Below, piece after piece: positions 8,122 to 16,586 of a stretch of DNA of 64,000 nt (within the stretch, counting starts at the first letter, position 1; every line of letters begins with the position of its first letter). This DNA comes from Acetobacter sp. UBA5411. Lineage in GTDB: Bacteria > Pseudomonadota > Alphaproteobacteria > Acetobacterales > Acetobacteraceae. The position numbers were made by a program, and so were the translations under genes. The notes under the pieces were generated by a model. It saw only the letters and a list, made by a program, of their open reading frames with translations, did not search any database and was not told the DNA's origin. The stretch spans positions 199,399 to 263,398 of the forward strand of contig NZ_DHNR01000005.1 of NCBI RefSeq assembly GCF_002409645.1. The letters are read 5' to 3'.

Positions 8122-9972
8122 ATGAATAGTCAAGAATTCGCGTGTTGCGCGGAAAAGCATTATCGCCTTCCTCGCGCATCTTCTTTTCCCCGTGCGGTCT
8201 ACGCTTCCTCTTTCTGGCTTGTCACCGGAAGTCTTTGCGCTCTTGGGGCAGGAAGAGTCATGGCGCAGACAACCGTGCCCACGGCTCAAGATCGTCCGGT
8301 GACAGCAAGGCATGTCGCTGTTCGGAAATCCCAAAGTGCTATCAAGGCAACGACGCAGACATCTGCTGCCCATGCAAAGATGGGAACTGCACCATCGGAT
8401 GCTGCGTCCACGGGCAATTCCTCTACTGCCGCTCCCGCAAAACTGAGCCGGACCCAGCTTCTGCCACCATTGACGTCCCGTCCTGAACTCTACGGACAGC
8501 CTCAGTCTCTCGGTTTGCATCAGCTGCCGGGCGCATTACTGCATCAGGGACCTTGGGGCGTTTTCAACACCAATTCAGGCGCAGCCGCGGGCTTTGGAAC
8601 CGTTGCGTATTATGCCGTAGCCCGGTGGGCCGAAGACTGGTCGAATCTGCGTGACAAACGCAATCATCTCGACCCGATGGATGCGCTCAAATATATCCCA
8701 CTTAATAACGAGGGGGATATTTACCTCAGCCTTAGCGGCAACTTCCGTCACCATGGTTTTTATGACCAGAATGCCGGTCTTGGTGCGACGAAACGCTCGC
8801 CCTCCTATCGGTCTAACCTGCGTTTCAATATTGGCGCAGACCTGCATCTGACAGAGCATGTTCGTCTATATGGCGAATTGATGAGCGGTGAAGCAGGCGG
8901 CATCAATTACTATGGTTATACTGGGCGCTGGCGCAGCAAAATTGACCTGCATCAGGCTTTTCTTGAAATAAAAGGGAATATTCTGGGTGCAAAAACCGGG
9001 GTTATGATCGGTCGCTATAAATTTCTGGATGCTCCTGCTTACTTCACCGGCGGAAGTGTCTATCCATCAATCCCATTTTCCTGGAATGGTGTGCGTGGCT
9101 ACGCATTCTGGAAGCGCTTTCGCGTTGATATCTTCGATTTAACGCAGACGAACGAGCTTCCGCTCAAGCCTTTTGCTGACACAGTCGGATGGCGAAACAG
9201 ACTTTTCGGAGCCTATACGTCCTATGCTGTTCCGGAATTTAAATTTCTTGGTCAAAAGAGCCAGATTTTCGCTGATACGTTCTACCTCGGCTTCATCGTG
9301 GACGATAGTTCGCTTGCTGCCATGCATGGAAATACAACCGGTTCAACGCATCGCGATACACCCGGCACCCGCATCTGGGGCAATGCTGGTCCGATCGAGT
9401 TTTCTGTTGGCGGTATGTGGCAAGGGGGTACGTTTCAACAGGCAAAGAACGGTCCTTCCCGGAAAGTGGATGCGTGGGCTGTCAATGCCCAGGCATCATG
9501 GCGTTTCAGTCATTGGTGGGGGCGACCTTCGCTTGGACTTCAGTTCGACGATGTGTCGGGCGGTGATTACAGGACCAGTTCGACCAGCACATGGGGCGGG
9601 TTTCTGTCGCCTTACTCACCCTCGGCCTCTTATCTCGATCTGAGTACCTATTTCAACATGCAGAATCTGATCAGTATTGGTCCACTTGTAACGCTTACAC
9701 CAACAAGCAACACGTCATTACAACTGAAATCCCCTGTTATGTGGCGTAACAGTACGCATGATGGGATATATCCCCAGTCTACAGTTGCTTTTCCCTATCG
9801 CCCTCGTGGTCATTATACAGGGGTCCTGCCGCAGGCCAGTTTCAACTGGCGACCAACCCGGCATATCAGCTTCAGCCTTGAGGGTGAATATGTCTTTCTG
9901 GGCCGTAATGTTTTGCGGTCAGGCGCTGCTCAGGGTGCCTATGTTCAGACAAATCTGGAACTGACATTTTGA
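8122..9972 (+). CDS. Alginate-export (AlgE)-type outer membrane porin
   Basis: 616 residues. It has an N-terminal export signal reaching about residue 50 (hydrophobic run, then GRVMAQT), a low-complexity Ala/Thr/Ser-rich linker to about residue 110, then a beta-barrel. Barrel features include alternating aromatic strands, a GLGATKRSPSYRSNLRF region and the terminal phenylalanine (TNLELTF) recognised by the Bam machinery. The general pattern matches Pfam Alginate_exp, found in anionic-polymer export and in sugar-acid uptake porins. It lies 82 bases after the transporter gene on the same strand and a terminator follows at 10112-10135. An outer-membrane channel for the substrate of this locus is inferred. 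Alginate itself is not implied, since no alginate genes are near. Confidence 0.78.
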   Translation: MNSQEFACCAEKHYRLPRASSFPRAVYASSFWLVTGSLCALGAGRVMAQTTVPTAQDRPVTARHVAVRKSQSAIKATTQTSAAHAKMGTAPSDAASTGNSSTAAPAKLSRTQLLPPLTSRPELYGQPQSLGLHQLPGALLHQGPWGVFNTNSGAAAGFGTVAYYAVARWAEDWSNLRDKRNHLDPMDALKYIPLNNEGDIYLSLSGNFRHHGFYDQNAGLGATKRSPSYRSNLRFNIGADLHLTEHVRLYGELMSGEAGGINYYGYTGRWRSKIDLHQAFLEIKGNILGAKTGVMIGRYKFLDAPAYFTGGSVYPSIPFSWNGVRGYAFWKRFRVDIFDLTQTNELPLKPFADTVGWRNRLFGAYTSYAVPEFKFLGQKSQIFADTFYLGFIVDDSSLAAMHGNTTGSTHRDTPGTRIWGNAGPIEFSVGGMWQGGTFQQAKNGPSRKVDAWAVNAQASWRFSHWWGRPSLGLQFDDVSGGDYRTSSTSTWGGFLSPYSPSASYLDLSTYFNMQNLISIGPLVTLTPTSNTSLQLKSPVMWRNSTHDGIYPQSTVAFPYRPRGHYTGVLPQASFNWRPTRHISFSLEGEYVFLGRNVLRSGAAQGAYVQTNLELTF

Positions 9973-10107
9973 TATAATAGTAACTTTTCATAACACTTGT
10001 GAATTTGGAATTTGTCTCTGCAATAATCAGTGAGGTGTGACAGAAAACTGTTTTTTCTATGCTTTTATAAATGAATTTTGTCAGCCAATGTGATGTTAGT
10101 CCGTATG

Positions 10108-10138
10108 AAAAGCCGATAGAACATCGGCCTTTTTTTTT
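10108..10138. terminator. Strong bidirectional rho-independent terminator
   Basis: Perfect stem GCCGAT (10112-10117) and ATCGGC (10123-10128) with a 5-base loop. A T-run follows on the plus strand and four A precede it, which read as a T-run on the minus strand. It separates the convergent porin and MFS genes. Confidence 0.88.
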
Positions 10139-10143
10139 CGAAA

Positions 10144-11462
10144 CTATATTGTTTCGGAAGAGATTTTTTCTGGAGTTTTCTTGTTTTGCGAAGAAGAAAT
10201 CATTTTGAAAATCATCAAAAACAGAATGAGGCAGGCTACAGCTGGTACAAGCATGGGGAGATCCGCGCTTCCACTCCAATAGCGCGCCCAAGCTACCAGA
10301 TTTTGGCCAAGGAATGCTCCAAAGCCTCCGATAGATGTAATGGTTGCGATGCCGACGGCGGCCTTGGCGTCTTTAAGAAATCTGGATGGCAATACCCATA
10401 GGCAAGGCAGTAAGACGTAGATGCATGGCCCACCAAGACAGAGCAGAAGAAAGCGGGATGAATTGTCATGCATGAAGACAGAAAGTCCAAAGCAAAAAGC
10501 CCCAAGCGCGGAAGCCGCGAGCATTGCGTAAAGCGGGCGGTCTCCTTTTCTTACAGTAGGAACTAAAAAAATCAGAGCCAATGTACCCAAGAGATAAGGA
10601 ATGGCATTCAGAAATCCGTTGGTTGTGTAGCCTACTGCAAATTCGTTCACCAGAGAAGGAAGCCAGTAGCTCAATCCATAACTGGCTATTGAAATCAGCA
10701 TGAAGCAAGCAGCGAGTTCCATTACACGGATATCAAAAACAGCACTGAGAGGATTGGCATATCGTGTATCATGTTGAAAAACGTGCTGTCGTTCTGATTC
10801 CAATGTGTCGATCAGCCATTTTTTCTCGGTATTGTTTAGAAAAGTCTGGGTTTCTGGGCGTTCTGGAAGAAAGAAAAATACCAGGATCACTAGAATTGTT
10901 GGAAAAATTCCTGTTGTCAGAAAGATGATTTGCCATCCCGCCAGAGACGCGAAACCATGCTGACTCAAAAGCCAGCCGCAGAGTGGGCCGCTCAACATGT
11001 TGCCAATACTGCTGGCTAATGTAAAATATCCCATCATACGAACACGATGCTGGGCTGGAAACCATAATGATAAATAGTATATTATTCCGAGATATAAGCC
11101 TGCTTCTGCTGTCCCTAGAAGAAATCTTAAAATGTAAAACATTAAAACGCTTTTATTAATGCCATTAGTATTGTAATAATTCCCCACGATAATCCAATTC
11201 TGGCAATCCATCGTGAAGCGCCGAATTTGTGGAGAAGCATATTGCTTGGCACTTCGAAAATCATATAGCCAATAAAAAATAGTGAAGCACCCGATGCAAA
11301 TATTGTTTCACTAATATGCAAATCAGCCGCCATCTGCAGTTTTGCAAAACCAATATTCTGACGATCTATATACGCTCCAAGATAGCACAAAGTGGCTAGA
11401 GGCAGGATTCGCCATGCAATCCTGTTTATGGTCTGCGTTTCGTTTTCAGGAGTGTCTGACAT
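10144..11462 (-). pseudogene. MFS transporter (ACS family) interrupted by a frameshift
   Basis: Two overlapping frames together make one complete MFS protein. The first (from ATG 11462, SD GGAG) covers TM1-2 with a GAYIDRQNIGFAKLQM signature and ends at a stop near 11142. The second, read in the next frame down to 10144, continues with SVLMFYILRFLLGTAEAG (start of TM4) and the other ten segments. The junction is an A-run at about 11149-11152: one extra A would restore ...ALIKSVLMFYILRF.... The downstream frame has no plausible start of its own. Family knowledge: this ACS subgroup carries organic acids such as tartrate, phthalate or aldonates. The gene is clearly more AT-rich than its neighbours, which suggests foreign origin. 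A sequencing error in the homopolymer is the main alternative. Confidence 0.75.
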
Positions 11463-12051
11463 GTTCTCCACTCTTTTTGTTTGTTGTTTTTGAGGGACTT
11501 ATTACACGACAACACATAAGCGCTATTTTTCGATGTTAGTTCCTTCTGCATTGGTGTATAAACAAAATTTTGAAAACTCCTTTTTATTTCTAAGTGTATA
11601 AACTTTTTATCTGGTTTTAGGGAGCCCTTTCTGATAGGATTAATTAAATTAACAATAACTACTTATTCGTTTTGGAAATTTTTAGAAATAATTTTCGTCA
11701 AAGTTGAATTGTTGAATGCCTCTTTGCGTAACTTCTTAAGGTTTAGATAACAGAAAGAAAAATAAAACAATAAAATAAGATTTTTGAAGTTTATGCGTTG
11801 TGACGATTCTGGAGTTTTAGCCATAACATGACAGTTAGTCTGATATGGATGAGAGCGTGAAACCTCTTGTTTTCATTTAAGGTTCCATATTAAATTTTAA
11901 AACTGGCATCTATAATAAAAAGCGCCATCTGATCGAAAACATGTTCGTAAAACTGAAAGGCTAGCGACGTATTGCAACAAGATACGATCGCTGCGCTTAT
12001 ACATTCATGTCCGCAATCCACATCGCAGCAAGCTGCATCCTTTAGTATGTT
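11463..12051. other. AT-rich intergenic region, no gene
   Basis: About 590 bases without a coding frame I can support, and the most AT-rich stretch of the window. The motif GTGTATAAAC occurs twice in direct orientation (11554-11563 and 11594-11603, exactly 40 bases apart), and the related GTTTATGC lies inverted at 11789-11796. It should contain the promoter of the broken MFS gene and the 3' end of the monooxygenase transcript. With the MFS gene it forms one AT-rich island. Confidence 0.5.
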
Positions 12052-13521
12052 TCAATATTGATTTTTTCGAGAGATGCCGTTCAGGGCCATTTCGATTAGT
12101 GGCCAGTTTCCACTTCTTGCGGTAGCAGCGACGTAACCATCGGGTCTTACCAGCCAGATACCATTTTCATCCGGTGGCAGATATACTTCAGGCATCAGCA
12201 AGGATGAGTGACGAGCGATCATAGCTCGCGCATCCGCACTGTCTCTTGCAGCGATTACAAAGCGGGGAGTATCGCAATGCCCGGAATTTCCTCCTGTAAT
12301 CAGTCGTTGCCCAGGTCCGGGACCACGCAGTCCGCGGGCAGACCCCACGTTGAGAGGACTGTCAGGATAATCAATCATGATTCCGGACAGTCGGTCAGCC
12401 ATGGCGCGACGGATCACCGAAATGCTGAAAATCCATTTCACAGCAAAGTTGCGTACTCTCTGCGCCAGATGACGTTTGAGCAGAACAACTGTGGTCATAC
12501 GTCCGGAATCAGCCAGTATCTGCCGTGCAACACGGCTGCGTTCGATATTGTAGCTGTCCAGCAGGGAGGGATTGGCTTTCTGTCGCTCGACCAACGCCAG
12601 CTTCCAGGCAAGATTGAAGGCATCCTGCATGCCCACGTTCATGCCCTGACCGCCGGCTGGACTGTGGATATGGGCCGCATCGCCGGCCAGAAAAACGTGA
12701 CCCTTGCGGTAATCTTGGACTATACGTTCGTTGACCCCGAAATCCGATAACCACACTGGATCGGAAAGGATAATGCCGCCCGGTCCGCGCCGGTCGACAA
12801 TTGTCTGTATTTCCTTAAGGCTCGGCGTATGCAATGGCGCAGACCCAAGATCGGCGATGATACGGTAATGGCTCCGTGATATTGGAAAGAACATCACAGC
12901 GCCGTCCGGGTGCCAGAATATCGCTGGTTCATCAGGTGGAATGGCAAGACCGGTCACATGCACATCGGCGAGGACAAACCCTGTGGGTAATGTTTCTCCA
13001 CCGAATGTCAGGCCCAACCTGTTACGAACAAAGGAATGCGCACCATCGCAACCGATGAGCCAACCCGCTTCCAAAACTTCGATCCTGCCTTCCCCATGCA
13101 TGAGCGTGCATGAAACACCGGCATCCCTGTTAACGAAGTCCCTCAGTTCAGTTCCGCGTTCGACAGTAATGCCAAAAGTCCTGAGATGGTCTTCCAGCAA
13201 CCGTTCGGTTTCCGATTGCGGAATCATCAGCAGGTAATTGAAGGAAGAAGCAATCGTCCCGAACGGGATGCGGGCGAGTGTCCTGTTGCCTACGTGGATA
13301 CTGACGGTCTTTGCATGCAACCCGGCAGCCACAAACAAATCCGCACAGCCCGCAGCATCAAGCAGTTCCATTGTCCGGGGCCAGATGGCCAGTGCCCGGG
13401 ACTGGTTCGTACAGGTCGGTGACTTGTCGATAATCCTGACAGGTACGCCGTACCGGGCCAGTTCGGCAGCCATAATCAGACCGACAGGTCCGGCACCTGT
13501 AACGAGAACGGGCTTCGACAT
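12052..13521 (-). CDS. FAD-dependent aromatic-ring monooxygenase (PheA/TfdB-like, group A)
   Basis: 489 residues. It shows the three flavoprotein hydroxylase fingerprints: a GAGPVG dinucleotide fold at residues 9-14, the GCDGAHS DG motif at 157-163, and GDAAHIHSPAGGQG at 280-293, which binds the FAD ribityl chain. A short C-terminal domain ends at residue 489. Family knowledge: such enzymes use NAD(P)H and O2 to hydroxylate phenols, salicylates or polyketide-like aromatics. It is transcribed away from the oxalate decarboxylase gene across a 315-base gap that holds a palindrome (13544-13565). No other aromatic degradation gene is nearby, so the substrate is open. A detoxifying or tailoring role is possible. 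Confidence 0.88.
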   Translation of the reverse strand: MSKPVLVTGAGPVGLIMAAELARYGVPVRIIDKSPTCTNQSRALAIWPRTMELLDAAGCADLFVAAGLHAKTVSIHVGNRTLARIPFGTIASSFNYLLMIPQSETERLLEDHLRTFGITVERGTELRDFVNRDAGVSCTLMHGEGRIEVLEAGWLIGCDGAHSFVRNRLGLTFGGETLPTGFVLADVHVTGLAIPPDEPAIFWHPDGAVMFFPISRSHYRIIADLGSAPLHTPSLKEIQTIVDRRGPGGIILSDPVWLSDFGVNERIVQDYRKGHVFLAGDAAHIHSPAGGQGMNVGMQDAFNLAWKLALVERQKANPSLLDSYNIERSRVARQILADSGRMTTVVLLKRHLAQRVRNFAVKWIFSISVIRRAMADRLSGIMIDYPDSPLNVGSARGLRGPGPGQRLITGGNSGHCDTPRFVIAARDSADARAMIARHSSLLMPEVYLPPDENGIWLVRPDGYVAATARSGNWPLIEMALNGISRKNQY

Positions 13522-13836
13522 GGTTTTTGTCCAAAGGAAAAGAACTGTCCGGTCACATGGACAGTCACAGCATGTTAACGCGAGACGTGCCCTGACTGTT
13601 TCTGTCTGCCCAGATGCAATGAAACGCTTGATTGAGATGTCGGCTTTTCAGATCGCGGTCTGATACAGCAGCCCTAAGCGGCTGCACGCGGATACCCAAC
13701 TCGTTCCGAACGAAGCACGCATCATCACGTCCGAGTGAACATTGCCAATCCAGTCGTCTTGCTTGATGCGGATCAATACTCCCTCGTCTTTTTAGACATA
13801 GTTTGTCATACTTCTCATCAGGCAGGAGGCAGACCA
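13522..13836. promoter_or_regulatory. Divergent promoter region with palindrome
   Basis: Between the monooxygenase and oxalate decarboxylase genes, with no gene inside. A perfect inverted repeat ACTGTCC-N8-GGACAGT (13544-13565) lies 23 bases before the monooxygenase start and is a candidate operator. A clear AGGAGG (13824-13829) serves the downstream oxdC start. Confidence 0.5.
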
Positions 13837-15006
13837 GTGAGCGATCTTCCATGGGTTGATTCAAAACCTGAAGCGCCGGAACCCATTCGTGACGGACGGG
13901 GCGCGAGTATTCTGGGGCCACGGAATCTTGCACGGGAACGGGAGGTTCCGGATCTTCTGGCTTCGCCGGATACGGATGCCGGGACCATCCCGAATCTGAA
14001 ATTCTCTTATGCTGACGCCCGAAATCGTCTTGGCTCGGGTGGCTGGGCGCGGGAGATCACCATTCGGGAACTGCCAGTTGCCACGACGCTGGCGGGCGTG
14101 AACATGCGGCTCAAGCCGGGCGGATACCGAGAGTTGCATTATCATAAAGAGGCTGAATGGGGCTTCATGATTGCGGGGAAGGCACGGGTGACCGCGCTGG
14201 ATACAAGCGGGCATCCGTTTGTGGATGATGTCGAAGCCGGAGATATCTGGAACTTTCCAGCGGGAATTCCGCATTCCATTCAAGGACTTGGCAACGAGGG
14301 TTGTGAATTTCTGCTTGTTTTCGATGACGCCAACTTCTCCGAGAACGAGACTTTTTTGATCAGCGACTGGTTCGCGCATACTCCGCGGCATATTCTGGCG
14401 AAGAATTTCGGAGTGCCGGAATCGGCTTTTGCCAATCTGCCGACGGATGTTGAAAAATCCCGTTGGATCTTCAATGGAACTGAACCGACGGTGGCGAAGG
14501 AGGATGCAATCAAGTGTCCGCAGGGACCTTCCTCGATCCGCTATACGCACAAGTTTCTGAAGCAGGAGCCTGCGAAAGCAGCCGGTGGGACCGTAAGGGT
14601 TGTGGATTCACGCAATTTTCCGGCCGCCTCGACCATTGCGGCGGCGATCAATGTTGTTGAGCCGGGGCGGATGCGCGAACTGCACTGGCATCCGAACAAT
14701 GACGAGTGGCAGTATTTCGTTCGCGGCCGGGCACGGATGACGGTTTTCGCTTCCGGCGGGAAAGCGCGGACGTTTGATTACTGCGCAGGCGATGTGGGGT
14801 ATGTGCCGCTCGGGATGGGACATTATCTGGAGAATATCGGTGATGAGCCGATGGTTTTTCTGGAAGCGTTCAAAAGCGATCACTTTGCCGACTTCTCGGC
14901 CAATCAGTGGCTAGGCCTGTCACCGCGTCAGATGGTGAAGGAGCACCTGAATCTGGATGATGAGACGCTATCGAAGCTGCGTCAGGACAAGCCGCTGATC
15001 GTGTGA
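13837..15006 (+). CDS. oxdC: Bicupin oxalate decarboxylase
   Basis: 389 residues from a GTG at 13837, chosen because AGGAGG (13824-13829) sits correctly before it and the length then matches Bacillus subtilis OxdC (385). An upstream ATG in frame lacks such a site. Both cupin domains keep complete Mn ligand sets: His101, His103, Glu107 and His146 in the first, His283, His285, Glu290 and His329 in the second. Arg98 is also conserved. The lid over the N-terminal site is SENET (168-172), close to the SENST lid of decarboxylases and unlike the DASN of oxidases, so Glu169 is the likely proton donor. Reaction: oxalate to formate and CO2, consuming a proton. No signal peptide is apparent. The protein is probably cytoplasmic and could help acid tolerance. 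Confidence 0.92.
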   Translation: MSDLPWVDSKPEAPEPIRDGRGASILGPRNLAREREVPDLLASPDTDAGTIPNLKFSYADARNRLGSGGWAREITIRELPVATTLAGVNMRLKPGGYRELHYHKEAEWGFMIAGKARVTALDTSGHPFVDDVEAGDIWNFPAGIPHSIQGLGNEGCEFLLVFDDANFSENETFLISDWFAHTPRHILAKNFGVPESAFANLPTDVEKSRWIFNGTEPTVAKEDAIKCPQGPSSIRYTHKFLKQEPAKAAGGTVRVVDSRNFPAASTIAAAINVVEPGRMRELHWHPNNDEWQYFVRGRARMTVFASGGKARTFDYCAGDVGYVPLGMGHYLENIGDEPMVFLEAFKSDHFADFSANQWLGLSPRQMVKEHLNLDDETLSKLRQDKPLIV

Positions 15007-15656
15007 TGGCTCCTCTTACCCGTTCTGCTCTGTGTGTTCTCTCGCTGGGACTGATTGCCGGGTATGTGGATGCCGTGGGGTATGTTGAACTCCACGGCAT
15101 TTTCACGGCTGCGATGACAGGAAATTCCACCACGTTTGGGATTGCTCTGGCGGACGGAGACTGGGTCAGGACGGCGGCTGTCGGCACTGTTCTGGGGTTG
15201 TTTTTCTGCGGAGCCTTGGGGGCGAGCCTGCTGCGGCGGGCTTTACCGGCTTACCGGCATGAATGGCTGTGGATGGCGGGGCTGCTGATTGTGGCTCAGG
15301 GTGTTCACTGGTCTCATGCGGCGGGGAGCAGTTCCCGCGTGGAAACGCTGCTGCTGGCTGTCGCGATGGCGATGCAGGGCGAGGCGCTGTCGCGTTTTTC
15401 CGGCGTGTCGGTCCAGACAATTGTTGTGACCAACAATATTGTGAAATTTTCTGATAATATTGCGGGATTTCTCTTCGGACTCTGGCGGGGAAAGCCGGGG
15501 TTTACGCTGGCTTCAGTGTTGCCGGGGCTTGGCTGGGGAGGATGTATTGCCGGAGCCTTTCTGTCGGTTTTTGCGCGGGAAGCGACTTCGGGTTTTTTCC
15601 TGGTGCCGGTTCCGTTGCTGACAGGGCTGTTTTTTCTGTGGCCTGACGAGGGGTGA
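15006..15656 (+). CDS. DUF1275 (YoaK-like) membrane protein
   Basis: 216 residues. The ATG overlaps the oxdC stop (TGATG), so the two genes are almost certainly translationally coupled. About six hydrophobic segments are visible, and the start SLGLIAGYVDAVGYVELHG matches the DUF1275/YoaK family (AGxVDAxGY). No function is established for this family; transporter-like roles have been suggested only from topology. Coupling to oxalate decarboxylase raises the possibility of substrate or product (oxalate/formate) movement, which is inference. It does not resemble the OxlT oxalate:formate antiporter. Confidence 0.82.
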   Translation: MAPLTRSALCVLSLGLIAGYVDAVGYVELHGIFTAAMTGNSTTFGIALADGDWVRTAAVGTVLGLFFCGALGASLLRRALPAYRHEWLWMAGLLIVAQGVHWSHAAGSSSRVETLLLAVAMAMQGEALSRFSGVSVQTIVVTNNIVKFSDNIAGFLFGLWRGKPGFTLASVLPGLGWGGCIAGAFLSVFAREATSGFFLVPVPLLTGLFFLWPDEG

Positions 15657-15849
15657 TACGGGTTGATGGGTGGTGCTGAAGCGGGAGATTTCTTTTGTGC
15701 TGTGAGGATGACTTCAGGAATGCTTGAGGCCCTGCAAGCACTAATGTGAGATTATACCAGTAATGAAAGCAACCGCCGTCTGTCTGGTCCATCTGTTCCT
15801 GTTGATTACAACGAAAACCGTTTGCCGGCCTCGACATTAAACTTGCGAG

Positions 15850-15864
15850 ACGAGAACGTCTCGT
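15850..15864. promoter_or_regulatory. Palindromic operator candidate for the TetR regulator
   Basis: A perfect palindrome, ACGAGA-ACG-TCTCGT, lies 36 bases before the tetR start. Half-sites of the GAGACG/CGTCTC type are common for TetR repressors of RND pumps, so autorepression is likely. Confidence 0.62.
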
Positions 15865-15899
15865 ATATTTACCGTATCAACGAGCATCAGGAAAAATTC

Positions 15900-16586
15900 A
15901 TGCCGGACAGAGACGAAAGAAAGAAGGTTTCAGGTCGGCCTGATGGTCGAGTATCCGAGGAACTGGATATTCTCATCCTGAAGACTGCCAGCCGATTGTT
16001 TGGAGAACAGGGTTACGCGGCCACATCTGTCGAGCAGATTGCGGCAGTAGCTCAGGTGGGTAAGCAGACCATCTATCGGCGGCACCCTTCCAAGGAAAGT
16101 CTCTTCAAGACAGTCATTTCGGAACTGGGGAAAAGTTTCCTCGTGGCGGCAACGCCATCGGACACCATGGTTTCAAGTGATCCGCTACTGACATTGCGCA
16201 AGACAATGCGGATGCTTCTTGATCTGGTCCTGAGCCCCGAAACGCTCTCTCTCAGTCGCACATTCATCGCGGAAGGATGGCGTTTTCCCGATCTGGTGAA
16301 CCATGCCGGAGCGCATATTTTCGACCCCATTGAAGAGCTGACCTGCCGGCTCATGACGGCAGTCTCCGACGCGGGTCTTTTGAAAGAGCCCTGTCATCTG
16401 ATGGAAACGAGCCGATTGTTTTCCGGTCTTTGTCTGGCTGTTCCTCATCAGAAGATGCTGTTCGGACGGGATGTTCTGATGACGGCCAAAGAACGGGATG
16501 ATTATCTCGATAATGCCTGGACGGCTTTCATGACGGGAATACTGCGCACGTCCGTTTCCAGACCGACAAAGGTCAAACAGGCATGA
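15900..16586 (+). CDS. TetR/AcrR-family repressor of the adjacent RND operon
   Basis: 228 residues from the ATG at 15900 (AGGA just upstream; the frame is open earlier but without a ribosome site). The N-terminal TetR helix-turn-helix spans residues about 17-63 (ILKTASRLFGEQGYAATSVEQIAA, then VGKQTIYRRHPSKESLF). The C-terminal half is an alpha-helical ligand domain resembling the AefR-like group. Its stop overlaps the next start (ATGA at 16583), giving one transcript with the pump genes. A palindrome at 15850-15864 is the probable operator. Family knowledge: a ligand, often a pump substrate, releases the repressor. Confidence 0.92.
   Translation: MPDRDERKKVSGRPDGRVSEELDILILKTASRLFGEQGYAATSVEQIAAVAQVGKQTIYRRHPSKESLFKTVISELGKSFLVAATPSDTMVSSDPLLTLRKTMRMLLDLVLSPETLSLSRTFIAEGWRFPDLVNHAGAHIFDPIEELTCRLMTAVSDAGLLKEPCHLMETSRLFSGLCLAVPHQKMLFGRDVLMTAKERDDYLDNAWTAFMTGILRTSVSRPTKVKQA

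Noticed and set aside
11142..11170. Programmed -1 frameshift in the MFS gene
   Set aside because: The A-run is short and there is no proper X-XXY-YYZ heptamer in frame; mutation or sequencing error is simpler.
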